Below, piece after piece: positions 9,381 through 17,631 of a stretch of DNA of 64,000 nt. The notes under the pieces were generated by a model. The model made no database searches, was not told where the DNA came from, and saw only the letters and a program-made list of their open reading frames with translations. The stretch lies in contig JAEZTL010000004.1 of the NCBI GenBank assembly GCA_023421395.1, positions 42,837 to 106,836 on the forward strand, written 5' to 3'. A program made the position numbers and the translations under genes. How positions within the stretch are numbered: position 1 is the stretch's first letter; each line of letters opens with the position of its first letter. The stretch comes from Bacillota bacterium (GTDB lineage: Bacteria > Bacillota > Clostridia > Christensenellales > Aristaeellaceae).

Positions 9381-10493
9381 TTACAAAACTGCAGGGTTCA
9401 GGCCGCCGAGCGCCTCCGGCAGAAAAAGGCCGTCCTTCTGGACCAGCACGCCGTCAAAGTACACTTCGCCGCCGCCGTGGTCCGGGCGCAGGATCGCCAC
9501 CAGATCCCAGTGGATGGCGCTCCGGTTGCCGTTGTCGGTCAGGTCCAGCGCGTGGCCCAGCGCCAGATGGACGCTGCCCGCGATCTTTTCGTCAAAGAGC
9601 GTCTGCCCGATGGGCGTCAGAAGGTGCGGATTCACGCCGAAGGCGAATTCGCCCGCGAAGCGGGCCCCCTCGTCGGTGTCCAGAATCCGGTTCAGCGCCT
9701 CCGGGTGGCTGGCCTCCGCCCGAACCGCCCGGCCGTTTTCAAACCGGAGGGTCACCCCGTCAAAGCGCACGCCCTGGTAGGTGGAAGGTACGTTGAAGGC
9801 GATGGTGCCGTTCACCGAATCCCGGACGGGCGCGGTATAGACCTCGCCGTCGGGTACGTTGCGCTCGCCTTTCGAGGACATCTTGGGAATCCCCCGGATT
9901 GAGAAACTGAGATCGGTGCCTTCGCGCAGAATGCGGACGCGGTCCGTCCGCTCCATCAGCGCCTTGAGGCGGTCCATCGCCTCGCCGAGCCGCGCGTAAT
10001 CCAGGCAGCACACCTTGAAATAGTAGTCCTCGAACCGGCTGAGGGACATGCCCGCGGAAAAGGCGTAAAAGGGCGTGGGGTAGAGTGCCACGCACCAACG
10101 CACAAGGCCCTCGCGCCTCCTTCGATTGACCGGCTGCCCCACGAGCCGCGCGTAAAGCGACAGCTTTTCACGGGGGACCTCGCCCAGCTCCATCGGGTTA
10201 TCGGTGGTCACCACGCTGATGGAAGCGTCCATCCCCTCCATGCGCGCGGACTCCCACGCGGCGTCCACCCGCGCCGCCTCCTCGTCGTAGGAGAGCAGAA
10301 CCTCTTTTTTCAGCGCGTGGTTCTGGATGTCCAGGTGGGGATAGCCGCCCGCCTCGTAGGCGCAGCGGATGATTTCCAGGATCAGCGGGTTTTCCGCGCC
10401 GGTTGAACTGATGAGAAGGTGCTCGCCCTTTTGCAGCGCCACCGAGTGGTTCACCAGCTGCCGCGCCAGGAGACAAAGCCGTTCGTCCCGCAT
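9381..10493 (-). CDS. M29-type aminopeptidase-like metalloprotein
   Basis: 370 residues. ATG at 10493 was chosen because the longer open frame upstream runs through the G/C homopolymer and simple repeats; GGGCGG lies before this ATG. The protein resembles thermophilic M29 aminopeptidases (AmpS/PepS): N-terminal VNHSVALQKGEHLLISSTG, then the metal-binding half with NVPDGEVYTAPV, EASHPEALNRILDTDEGAR, GEFAFGVNP, AGSVHLALGHAL and IHWDLV. These carry the Glu, His and Asp metal ligands of the family. It probably trims N-terminal residues from peptides in the cytoplasm. It is the first gene of the run M29, DapA-like, Sda-like, ALDH. Confidence 0.85.
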   Translation of the reverse strand: MRDERLCLLARQLVNHSVALQKGEHLLISSTGAENPLILEIIRCAYEAGGYPHLDIQNHALKKEVLLSYDEEAARVDAAWESARMEGMDASISVVTTDNPMELGEVPREKLSLYARLVGQPVNRRRREGLVRWCVALYPTPFYAFSAGMSLSRFEDYYFKVCCLDYARLGEAMDRLKALMERTDRVRILREGTDLSFSIRGIPKMSSKGERNVPDGEVYTAPVRDSVNGTIAFNVPSTYQGVRFDGVTLRFENGRAVRAEASHPEALNRILDTDEGARFAGEFAFGVNPHLLTPIGQTLFDEKIAGSVHLALGHALDLTDNGNRSAIHWDLVAILRPDHGGGEVYFDGVLVQKDGLFLPEALGGLNPAVL

Positions 10494-10647
10494 GCGTCCA
10501 CCGCCCTTTCGGTTCTCCCGGGGGCGGGGGGGGGGGGGGGGGGGGGCCCCCCCCCCCCCCCCCGCGTTTTTTTCGTCTCCCCCCGGCGTTCTTTCGTCTC
10601 CCCCCGGCGTCTTTTTGTCTCCCCCGGCGTCTTTTCGTTCCTTCCCC
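10494..10647. repeat. G21-C17 palindrome plus 4 tandem units of about 21 bp
   Basis: Bases 10526-10546 are 21 consecutive G and 10547-10563 are 17 consecutive C. To the right are about four degenerate tandem units which on the - strand read GGGGGGAGACGAAAGAACGCC. The same unit occurs twice at 15058-15105 and, singly, at the outer edge of other dispersed repeats in this window (26272, 30658, 39283). The homopolymer pair occupies the place of the end hairpin of those repeats. The block starts right after the potD stop codon. The exact homopolymer length should be distrusted because such runs are hard to sequence. Confidence 0.75.
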
Positions 10648-11736
10648 CTACTGCGCCTGCTTGATCTGCATCCACTCGTCCTCGTAGAGATCGGAGTACT
10701 GGCTGATGTCGGTAAAGAACTCGCAGCGGTCGATGATGTCCTGGGTGGGGTTGATGGTCGTATCGGCCTTCTCTTCGTCTGTGTACATGTCGACGACCGC
10801 GGCGACGGGGGTGGAATAGTAAATGTACTGCTGATTCTTATAGGCGATGTCGGAGCGGCACATGAAGTCGATGAACGCCTCGGCGGCCTCGACATTTTTT
10901 GAGCCCTTGGGGATGCACATGCCGTCGACCCAGATGTTGGAACCCTCGTCGGGCACCACATAGGCGAGCTTGTCGTTCTTCTCGATGGCATAGAGCGCGT
11001 CGCCGGACCAGGCCACGGCCAGGGCGGCCTCGCCCGCGACCATCATGTCCTTGGTCTCGTCGACGTAGTAGGCCTTCACGATGCCGCGCTTCTTCTGGTC
11101 GATGAGCACGTCCCGGGCAGCGTCCAACTGGGTCTCATCGGTGGAATTCATGGAATAGCCCAGATACTTGAGGCCCACGCCCAGGGTATCGCGCACTGAG
11201 TCCATCATGATGACGTTGTTCTTGTACTGATCGTCAAAGAGCGCGCCCCAACTGGTGACGGGGGCGGAAACCATCCCGGTATTGTAGATGATACCGACGG
11301 TCCCCCACATGTAGGCCACGGAATACTTTCCGTCCGGATCATAGGCCGGGGCCTTGATCCAGTTAAGAAGCCCCACGTAGTTGGGCATCTTGGAGGTGTC
11401 GAGCTCCGCGAGCATGTCCTCCTTGATGAGCCGCTCGATGATGTAATCGGAGGGGAAGATGACGTCGTAGCTGGACGGGCTGGCGGCGAGCTTGGTGTAC
11501 AGTTCCTCGTTGGTGGTAAAGTTCGTGTAGACGACCTTGATGCCCGTCTCCTCGGTAAACTGAGTGAGCACGTCCTCGTCGATGTAGTCGTACCAATTGA
11601 AGATGGTGAGCGTGGTGCCCGCATAGGGCTTGGAGGCGTCCTTTGCGGCCTCTTGCTTTCCGCAGCCGGCGGCCCCCGCGACCAGCGCCATGGCGAGGAG
11701 GATCAGAATTGCCTTTTTGAGTCTTTTCATGGTCAT
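10648..11736 (-). CDS. potD: Spermidine/putrescine ABC transporter substrate-binding lipoprotein
   Basis: About 362 residues, starting MTMKRLKKAI. ATG 11736 has AGGA 6 bases upstream; ATG 11730 two codons later is equally possible, and the longer 371-residue form would overlap potC. Signal peptide ILILLAMALVAGAAGC ends in a lipobox Cys. The mature part begins with TLTIFNWYDYIDEDVLTQF, the hallmark of PotD/PotF binding proteins, with AVAWSGDALYAIEKND in the second lobe. It should capture polyamines, or a related cationic ligand, at the outer membrane face and deliver them to PotBC. It is the last gene of puuR-like-potABCD. Confidence 0.9.
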   Translation of the reverse strand: MTMKRLKKAILILLAMALVAGAAGCGKQEAAKDASKPYAGTTLTIFNWYDYIDEDVLTQFTEETGIKVVYTNFTTNEELYTKLAASPSSYDVIFPSDYIIERLIKEDMLAELDTSKMPNYVGLLNWIKAPAYDPDGKYSVAYMWGTVGIIYNTGMVSAPVTSWGALFDDQYKNNVIMMDSVRDTLGVGLKYLGYSMNSTDETQLDAARDVLIDQKKRGIVKAYYVDETKDMMVAGEAALAVAWSGDALYAIEKNDKLAYVVPDEGSNIWVDGMCIPKGSKNVEAAEAFIDFMCRSDIAYKNQQYIYYSTPVAAVVDMYTDEEKADTTINPTQDIIDRCEFFTDISQYSDLYEDEWMQIKQAQ

Positions 11737-11749
11737 TCCCCTTCCTGTA

Positions 11750-12520
11750 TTATACATTCTCAAGCGACGAGCGCCGATTGATGATGATAAGAAGCGTCAG
11801 GATCACCAGAAACATGAGCGCGGAAAGCGCGTACATGCTGGGCGATACCCCGCGCTTGGCGGAACCAAACACGATCATCGAAAGGTTCGAGGCCGTGCCG
11901 CCGGTAAAGTAGCTGATGATGAAGTCGTCGATGGACATGGTAAACGAGAGAAGCGCGCCCGTCACGATGCCCTGAGAAATCTCCGGAATGATGACCTTCA
12001 TGATGGCGTTCATGGGCCGCGCGCCCAGATCCAGCGCTGCCTCGTACATGTTCGGGTTCATCTGCTTGAGCTTGGGCAGAACCGAAAACAATACATACGG
12101 CGTGTCGAACACGATGTGCGCCATGGTCATGGTCCAAAATCCCATGGGCAGGTTCACAAATACGAACAAAAGCATCAGCGAAATGCCCGTCACGATGTCC
12201 GGCATGGTCATGGGCAGGTACGACATGTTGATGAGCCAGGCCGCCCAGCCCTTTTTCATGGCGTGAATGCCGATGGCCGCCGCCGTTCCCAGAACCGTCG
12301 AGACGCAGGTGGCGATGGCCGCCACCTCCAAAGTCAGCCGCAGGGCGTCCATGATGGAGCGGTTGTCGAACAGCTCCGCGTACCACTTCATGGTAAAGCC
12401 CGTCCACTGGGCCGAGGACACGGACTTGTTAAAGGACAAAACGATCATCACCGCGATGGGCGCGTAGAGGAACAGAAGGATCAGCCCCAGGTATGTCCAG
12501 CGGAACGCCTTTTTCACCAC
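11750..12520 (-). CDS. potC: Polyamine ABC transporter permease
   Basis: 256 residues with about six membrane segments and the inner-membrane permease EAA-type loop YEAALDLGARPMNAIMKVIIPEI. It begins MVKKAFRWTYLGLILLFLYA, typical of PotC. Its start overlaps the end of potB by 7 bases and its stop lies 13 bases before potD, so all four transporter genes form one transcript. It forms the membrane channel with PotB and is energised by PotA. Confidence 0.93.
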   Translation of the reverse strand: MVKKAFRWTYLGLILLFLYAPIAVMIVLSFNKSVSSAQWTGFTMKWYAELFDNRSIMDALRLTLEVAAIATCVSTVLGTAAAIGIHAMKKGWAAWLINMSYLPMTMPDIVTGISLMLLFVFVNLPMGFWTMTMAHIVFDTPYVLFSVLPKLKQMNPNMYEAALDLGARPMNAIMKVIIPEISQGIVTGALLSFTMSIDDFIISYFTGGTASNLSMIVFGSAKRGVSPSMYALSALMFLVILTLLIIINRRSSLENV

Positions 12521-13329
12521 ATGCCGCCCCCTTCCCCGTTGGGGTCAACCTTTCTGAGGATGGCGATGGAGAAGATGATGAGCGCCATGAGGATGAGCGA
12601 AATGGTGGAGCCGTAGTTCCAGTTGCGGAAGGTCATGAACAGGCTCTCGATCATATCGCCGATGAGGTACGTCATGCCGCCGCCGAGCAGCCGCGAGATG
12701 GCGAACGTCGTCACCGCCGGCATGAACACCATGGTAATCCCCGATACCACCCCCGGCACCGAAAGGGGCAGCGTCACCCGCGCAAACACCTGATACGGGT
12801 TCGCGCCCAAATCCTCCGCCGCCTCGATGACCCGCTGATCGAACTTGCGCAGGCAGGTGTAGATGGGGAGAATCATGAAGGGCAGGTAGTTGTACACCAT
12901 GCCCAGAAGCACCGCGCCCTCGGTGTTCAAAAGCTGTCTTCTGCCCGCGCCCAGCCAGACGAGCAGCGTATTGATGACCCCGTTGTCCAGGAGCAGCGCG
13001 CGCATGGCGTATGTGCGCAGAAGGAAGTTCATCCACATGGGCAAAAGGATCAGAACAAACAGCGTCTTGTTCCTGGAAAATGCCTTGCTCGCCAGAAAGT
13101 ACGCCGCCGGGTAGCCGACGACCAGGCATACGGCTGTGCACTGGAGGGCGAGGTAGACGCTCACCCAAACCGTGCGCAGATTCCCCGCCGTGAAAAAGTC
13201 CGCCCAGTTGGCCAGCGAAAACGCGCCCGCCTTGGACGTGAACGCGTAGTACACGATGAACACCACCGGCATGATGGTGAACATCGCCATCCAAACGGCG
13301 TAGGGGGCGGCGAAAATCGAACGCTTCAT
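12514..13329 (-). CDS. potB: Polyamine ABC transporter permease
   Basis: 271 residues, about six membrane helices, with the EAA loop IEAAEDLGANPYQVFARVTLPLSVPG (positions about 165-190) that docks onto the ATPase. The start MKRSIFAAPYAVWMAMFTIMP is typical of PotB. It overlaps potA by 4 bases and potC by 7, which indicates translational coupling in the order potA-potB-potC-potD. Membrane partner of PotC. Confidence 0.93.
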   Translation of the reverse strand: MKRSIFAAPYAVWMAMFTIMPVVFIVYYAFTSKAGAFSLANWADFFTAGNLRTVWVSVYLALQCTAVCLVVGYPAAYFLASKAFSRNKTLFVLILLPMWMNFLLRTYAMRALLLDNGVINTLLVWLGAGRRQLLNTEGAVLLGMVYNYLPFMILPIYTCLRKFDQRVIEAAEDLGANPYQVFARVTLPLSVPGVVSGITMVFMPAVTTFAISRLLGGGMTYLIGDMIESLFMTFRNWNYGSTISLILMALIIFSIAILRKVDPNGEGGGMW

Positions 13330-14384
13330 CGGATCGCCTGCTCCTCCCTGCGCATGATGTGAATGTTGAACGGCACGATGGACAGACCCACCACGCTGCC
13401 CGCGGGCTGCATGGTGGTGGAGTGCACCTTCCAGCGGGAGCCGCCCGCCCGGATCATCATCTCGTAGTGGACGCCCTTGAAGATCACCGACTCCACCTCG
13501 CCCGTGAGCATGCCCACGTCCTCGCCCACCACCATGATGTCCTCGGGCCGCACAACCACGTCCACGGCCTCGTTTTTCTGGAAGCCCTCGTCCACGCAGG
13601 GGAAGCGGCGCTCCGCCATCTCCACCAGCTCGTCCTCCAGCATCACGCCCGGCAGGATGTTCGATTCGCCGATGAAATCGGCGACGAACGCGTTCTTGGG
13701 CTCGTCGTAGATCCTCTTGGGGTCGCCGATCTGGTGGATGCGCCCGCCCGACATCACCGCGATGGTGTCAGACATGGTGAGTGCCTCCTCCTGGTCGTGG
13801 GTCACGTAGATGAACGTGATCCCCAGCTCCTGCTGCATGGCCTTCAGTTCCAGCTGCATGTTCTTGCGCAGTTTCAGATCGAGGGCGCCCAGCGGCTCGT
13901 CCAGCAGAAGCACCTCCGGCTCGTTGACCAGCGCCCGGGCGATGGCGATCCGCTGCTGCTGGCCGCCGGAGAGGGAATCGGAGGATCTCTTTTCGTAGCC
14001 CTCCATGTTGACCAGCGACAGCATGCGGCCCACGCGCTTTTCGATCTCCGATTTCGACATTTTTTTGAGCTTCAGCCCGAATGCGATGTTGTCGAACACG
14101 TTCATGTGCGTAAACAGCGCGTATTTCTGAAACACCGTGTTCACCCGCCGCTTGTATGGTGGCACGTCGGTGATGTCCTTGCCCTCGAAAAACACCTTTC
14201 CCTCCGTGGGGAACTCGAAGCCGCCGATGATCCTGAGCATGGTGGTCTTTCCGCAACCGGAAGGGCCCAGAAGCGTCAGAAATTCGCGCTTCCTGATATA
14301 CAGATCGACGTCGCGCAAAACCTGCGTGTCGTCGAAGCTTTTTGAAATTTTCCGAAGCTCGATGAGCCGCATCTCGTCGTACAT
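13326..14384 (-). CDS. potA: Polyamine ABC transporter ATP-binding protein
   Basis: About 352 residues. ATG 14384 (MYDEMRLIELRK) has GGAG 8 bases upstream; GTG 14393 would add three residues but overlaps that site. Walker A is GPSGCGKTT, Q-loop VFQKYALF, signature LSGGQQQR, Walker B VLLLDEPLGALD and switch His in YVTHDQEEA. A C-terminal TOBE-like regulatory domain (about 240-350) is present, as in PotA/MalK. It hydrolyses ATP to drive uptake through PotBC. It lies 15 bases after the regulator gene. Confidence 0.94.
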   Translation of the reverse strand: MYDEMRLIELRKISKSFDDTQVLRDVDLYIRKREFLTLLGPSGCGKTTMLRIIGGFEFPTEGKVFFEGKDITDVPPYKRRVNTVFQKYALFTHMNVFDNIAFGLKLKKMSKSEIEKRVGRMLSLVNMEGYEKRSSDSLSGGQQQRIAIARALVNEPEVLLLDEPLGALDLKLRKNMQLELKAMQQELGITFIYVTHDQEEALTMSDTIAVMSGGRIHQIGDPKRIYDEPKNAFVADFIGESNILPGVMLEDELVEMAERRFPCVDEGFQKNEAVDVVVRPEDIMVVGEDVGMLTGEVESVIFKGVHYEMMIRAGGSRWKVHSTTMQPAGSVVGLSIVPFNIHIMRREEQAIR

Positions 14385-14399
14385 GTGTGTCACTCCATC

Positions 14400-14951
14400 T
14401 CAGAAGCTGGGGGGCGTCGAAATCCAAAGCACGCGGCACACGCCTTTTCCGGCGTTCACAAGCCGGTGGGGCGCGTTGGGTTTGAAGTAGAAGCTGTCGT
14501 CCTTTCGGGCGCGCATGGCGCGGTCGCCCACGATCACCCTGACCGTGCCCGCGAGCACAAAGCCGAATTCCTCGCCCTCGTGAGGGTCGTCCTCGTCCGT
14601 CTCTCCGCCCGGCGCCATTTCCACAAGGATCGGCTCCATGCGGTTTTTCTGCGCCGAGGGCACCAGCCACTTGACGAAGCCGCGCATGGTCTCCGCGTCC
14701 TCCTTCACGAACATTTCCTCGTCCGTAAAGACGATCTTCTCGTCCGCCGAGTCGCCGAAGAATGTCTTGAGGTCCGTGCCCAGCGACTCCAGTATATCCG
14801 TGAGCGTCTGTATGGACGGGGAGGTCAGGTCGCGCTCCAAAAGCGAGATAAAGCCCTTGGAAAGCTCGCAACGGTCCGCCAGCTCTTCCTGAGTGAGCCC
14901 CCTCTGCAGCCTGAGCCGCTTGATGGTTTTCCCGATCTGCACGCCCCTCAC
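14400..14951 (-). CDS. XRE-cupin transcriptional regulator, PuuR-like
   Basis: 183 residues: an N-terminal lambda-repressor-type HTH (IGKTIKRLRLQRGLTQEELA then SKGFISLLERDLTSPSIQTL) and a C-terminal cupin (EFGFVLAGTVRVIVGDR and FYFKPNAPHRLVN). This architecture is shared with PuuR-type repressors that sense polyamines or small acids. It is the first gene of the pot operon and probably controls it. A GTG two codons after MRG could be the true start (VQIGKTIKR). Three TTTANTAA-type motifs in its promoter region are candidate sites for self-binding. Confidence 0.88.
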   Translation of the reverse strand: MRGVQIGKTIKRLRLQRGLTQEELADRCELSKGFISLLERDLTSPSIQTLTDILESLGTDLKTFFGDSADEKIVFTDEEMFVKEDAETMRGFVKWLVPSAQKNRMEPILVEMAPGGETDEDDPHEGEEFGFVLAGTVRVIVGDRAMRARKDDSFYFKPNAPHRLVNAGKGVCRVLWISTPPSF

Positions 14952-14987
14952 CTCGGTTTAAAATTACTAAACTTGCAGGCGATTTTT

Positions 14988-15016
14988 ATTAAACCATCCA
15001 TTGTTAAATATGTCAA
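14988..15016 (-). promoter_or_regulatory. Sigma-A-type promoter of the puuR-like/pot operon
   Basis: On the - strand a -35 TTGACA (15016-15011), a 17-base spacer and a -10 TTTAAT (14993-14988) lie 37 bases before the regulator start. The region is markedly AT-rich compared with its surroundings. The -10 overlaps one of the TTTANTAA operator-like motifs. Confidence 0.8.
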
Positions 15017-15040
15017 GTTAAATCATATCATGCGCCTCGG

Positions 15041-15053
15041 AGTTTAATAAACT
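15041..15053. promoter_or_regulatory. Perfect palindrome, candidate operator of the puuR-like gene
   Basis: AGTTTAATAAACT is a perfect 13-base palindrome upstream of the -35 box. Related half-sites TTTATTAAAC (14986-14995) and TTACTAAAC (14964-14972) lie over and just downstream of the -10. Three sites around one promoter next to an HTH gene suggest autoregulation; this is inference. Confidence 0.5.
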
Positions 15054-15375
15054 GCGCACGGGGGGGACGAAGGAACGCCGGGGGACGAGACGAAAGAACG
15101 CCGGGGGCGCCGCCCCCGGACCCCTGCTCAAAGGCCTTAGGCCCTTGAGAATCCCATACGGGGTAAAAAAAATGGTATGTGGGCGACGCGGCGGCCCGAA
15201 CCCCGCGCCACCGAGTCTGCTATTTGGCGATGCCCTGCAAAAAATTCGGACCGGTCGTGGTTGGGCCCCCGACCGGTTCGACGGACGATATTTGGATTTC
15301 TCTCCCAGTATGGGATTCTCAAGGGACAGTGTCCCTTGAGCAGGGGTTTGGGGGCGGAGCCCCTGGTCAGCACAA
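15054..15375. repeat. Dispersed composite hairpin repeat, copy A
   Basis: A full copy bounded by inverted ends. Left: two 22-bp leader units, then GGGGGCGCCGCCCCC, CTCAAAGGCC/GGCCCTTGAG and AATCCCATAC. Right: GTATGGGATT, CTCAAGGGAC/GTCCCTTGAG and GGGGGCGGAGCCCC. The interior holds a CGGCGGCCCGAACCCCGCGC box and an ACCGGTCG...CGACCGGT hairpin. It separates the divergent puuR-like and helD genes. Open frames crossing it are treated as chance. Confidence 0.85.
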
Positions 15376-15380
15376 CTCCC

Positions 15381-15409
15381 TTGCACAGCCGGATCCCTTG
15401 TGGTATAAT
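15381..15409 (+). promoter_or_regulatory. Sigma-A-type promoter of helD
   Basis: TTGCAC (15381-15386), a 17-base spacer and a perfect TATAAT (15404-15409) lie 35 bases before the chosen helD start. The promoter begins just outside repeat copy A, so the repeat is not part of the helD transcript. Confidence 0.85.
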
Positions 15410-15443
15410 GGATGTCTACGCAAAAACCGGGAGGTGTGTGAGC

Positions 15444-17624
15444 ATGGCTGCGACGGAACACCCGGCATACGCCGAGGAAGCCGGGCATCTGGTAGAGACG
15501 CGGGAGATCATCGAACGGGAACGGCAGGTGGCGGTGAACGACCGGCTGGCAGCGGAGGGCGGGCTGAGCACCGCGCGGATGTACGATCCGGACGCGCTGC
15601 CGCTGCGCGAGATGATGTATCTCCGGGCGCTGCAAACCGAGCGGAACCTGGGCCAGGCGCTTCGGAAGCCGTACTTCACGCGCATCGACTTCACGGAAAC
15701 GGGCGGCGGTCCCCGGACATACTACATCGGGAAGTACGGCGTTTTGCGGACGGACTCGCTGGAGGTCGAGGTGGTGGACTGGCGCGCGCCGGTGGCAAAC
15801 CTCTACTATTCCGGGCAGATTGGCCCGTTGAAGTACGAGGCCCCGGACGGCATCATTGAGGGCGAACTGACGCTCAAGCGCCAATTCAGCATCGAGGACG
15901 GCGCGATTCAGACCATTTTCGACGCGGACATCGTCTCCCAGGACGAATTCCTCCAAGGGGTGCTCGGGGAGACCACGGGCGAGCGGCTCCGGGAAATCGT
16001 CACCACCATTCAGGCGGAGCAAAACTACGTCATCCGTTATCCCATCGACAAGAATCTCGTCGTGCAGGGCGTCGCGGGCTCGGGCAAGACCACCATCGCG
16101 CTTCACCGCATCGCCTATCTCATGTACACATACCAGCAAAGGCTCCGCGCCGACAACATGCTGATTCTCGCCCCCAACCCACTGTTTCTCAATTACATCG
16201 CGCAGGTACTCCCCGATCTCGGCGTGGAAAACGTGCGCCAGACGACGTTTCAGCGCCTCATGGACGATTGGCTGGCGGGCGCGCTGCCCAAAATAAAGCC
16301 GTCGACGGCGCTGGAGGACGTGCTGGAAATGGACGAGGTCACCCTCGCGGCCTACACCCAGACGCAAAGATACAAGGGCTCCCTGAACATGCTGGCGCGG
16401 CTCGACCGCTGGCTTGACCGGTACGAGGAATCGTTCCCGCCGGACGAGGACATTATGTTCGGCCCCATTCCCGTCTACAAGGCGGACGAGCTGCGCAAAT
16501 TCCTGCTGGTGGACGAAAAGCCGTTTCCATTAAAGAGGCGGCTGGACGAGCTGAAAAAACAGCTCAAGCTGCGCGCCGCCCAGGCCGCGCATTCCATCTC
16601 CGAATGGTATGAGCGCGAGTGCGACCGGCGGATCACCGAGCTGCCCAAGACCATCGCGTCCAAGGAAGAGCGTACCCGGAAGGCGCAAAAGCTGCACGAT
16701 TCCATGCTCGAGCGCCAGAAGCAGCTCAAGAAGCAGCGGCTGGATTTCCCTAAGAACGCCATGAAGCTATTCCCGACGCTGGACCCGAAAAAGCTGTACC
16801 TGCAATTTCTGGAGGATCAGCTGGCGGACGGCGCGACGGGCGGCATGAAGCGCGCGGCGGAGTACACAGTCTCCAAAAACGCGTTCGAGCGCGAGGACAT
16901 CGCGCCCATTGCGCTCATCGCCATGCGCACATTGGAACTCAAAAGGCTCGACATTCGCCATATCGTTATCGACGAGGCGCAGGATTTCAACCCCTTCGAG
17001 GTCGAATTATTAAGGAGAATGGCCCGCGGCGCGACCTTCACCATCGTGGGCGACCTCATGCAGGGCATCGCGGGCTATCGCGGCCTCGCCAGCTGGGAGG
17101 AACTGACCGTCGGCGTGTTCGAGGGTTCGGCGAGCCGCCACGAGCTCATCACCAGCTACCGGAACACCATCGAGATCATGGGCTTTGCCTCCCGCGTGGT
17201 CAAAAACATGCCCGTCGCGGGCCTCCGGCCCGCCCAGCCCGTTCTGCGCCACGGCGAAGCGCCCCTCTTCGCGGAAGGCGGCGAGAAACAGCTTGCCGAA
17301 ACCGTCGCGGAATGGACGGACGCAGGCCTCCGCTCCATCGCCGTCATGGCGCGCTCGCGCAAAAGACTCGAGGCGCTTTCCAAAAAGTTCGGCTGGACCG
17401 TCCTCGACCCCCAGGCCGACAGCTACCCCGCCGGCGTTGTGCTCGCCCCCGCCGACGCCGTCAAGGGCCTCGAGTTCGACGGCGTGGTCGTGCTCGACGC
17501 CGACGAGAAAAATTTCCCCGCGCGCCCCCTCGACGCCCGCCTCCTGTACGTCTGCCTCACCCGCGCGCTCCACAAAATGGCGGTGTTCTACGAGGGCAGG
17601 GCGACGGAGCTACTGGGAGAGTGA
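15444..17624 (+). CDS. helD: HelD-like RNA polymerase recycling ATPase (UvrD-like superfamily 1)
   Basis: 726 residues from ATG 15444 (MAATEHPAYAEEAG); GGGAGG lies upstream and a promoter 35 bases before, so the longer open frame reaching back into repeat A is rejected. The N-terminal region is a coiled-coil arm (TREIIERERQVAVNDRLA) followed by YYIGKYGV and VVDWRAPVANLYY, typical of HelD. Walker A VQGVAGSGKTT lies near residue 209 and Walker B HIVIDEAQDFNPFE near 507. A long helical insertion (about 340-450) separates the motor halves. HelD pulls stalled RNA polymerase off DNA. It is monocistronic and ends at repeat copy B. Confidence 0.9.
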   Translation: MAATEHPAYAEEAGHLVETREIIERERQVAVNDRLAAEGGLSTARMYDPDALPLREMMYLRALQTERNLGQALRKPYFTRIDFTETGGGPRTYYIGKYGVLRTDSLEVEVVDWRAPVANLYYSGQIGPLKYEAPDGIIEGELTLKRQFSIEDGAIQTIFDADIVSQDEFLQGVLGETTGERLREIVTTIQAEQNYVIRYPIDKNLVVQGVAGSGKTTIALHRIAYLMYTYQQRLRADNMLILAPNPLFLNYIAQVLPDLGVENVRQTTFQRLMDDWLAGALPKIKPSTALEDVLEMDEVTLAAYTQTQRYKGSLNMLARLDRWLDRYEESFPPDEDIMFGPIPVYKADELRKFLLVDEKPFPLKRRLDELKKQLKLRAAQAAHSISEWYERECDRRITELPKTIASKEERTRKAQKLHDSMLERQKQLKKQRLDFPKNAMKLFPTLDPKKLYLQFLEDQLADGATGGMKRAAEYTVSKNAFEREDIAPIALIAMRTLELKRLDIRHIVIDEAQDFNPFEVELLRRMARGATFTIVGDLMQGIAGYRGLASWEELTVGVFEGSASRHELITSYRNTIEIMGFASRVVKNMPVAGLRPAQPVLRHGEAPLFAEGGEKQLAETVAEWTDAGLRSIAVMARSRKRLEALSKKFGWTVLDPQADSYPAGVVLAPADAVKGLEFDGVVVLDADEKNFPARPLDARLLYVCLTRALHKMAVFYEGRATELLGE

Positions 17625-17631
17625 CGGCAGG

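Noticed and set aside
10494..10991. N-terminal extension of the M29-like protein through the G/C run
   Set aside because: The translated extension is simple-repeat and antisense potD sequence; ATG 10493 matches the family start.
5402..14951. A complete Puu polyamine degradation pathway
   Set aside because: Only the regulator, transporter and a PuuC-like ALDH are reminiscent. No glutamyl-putrescine synthetase, oxidase or hydrolase is present, and a repeat block separates the two gene groups.
15177..15443. N-terminal extension of HelD into repeat copy A
   Set aside because: The extension lies upstream of a TTGCAC/TATAAT promoter at 15381-15409 and translates repeat sequence.
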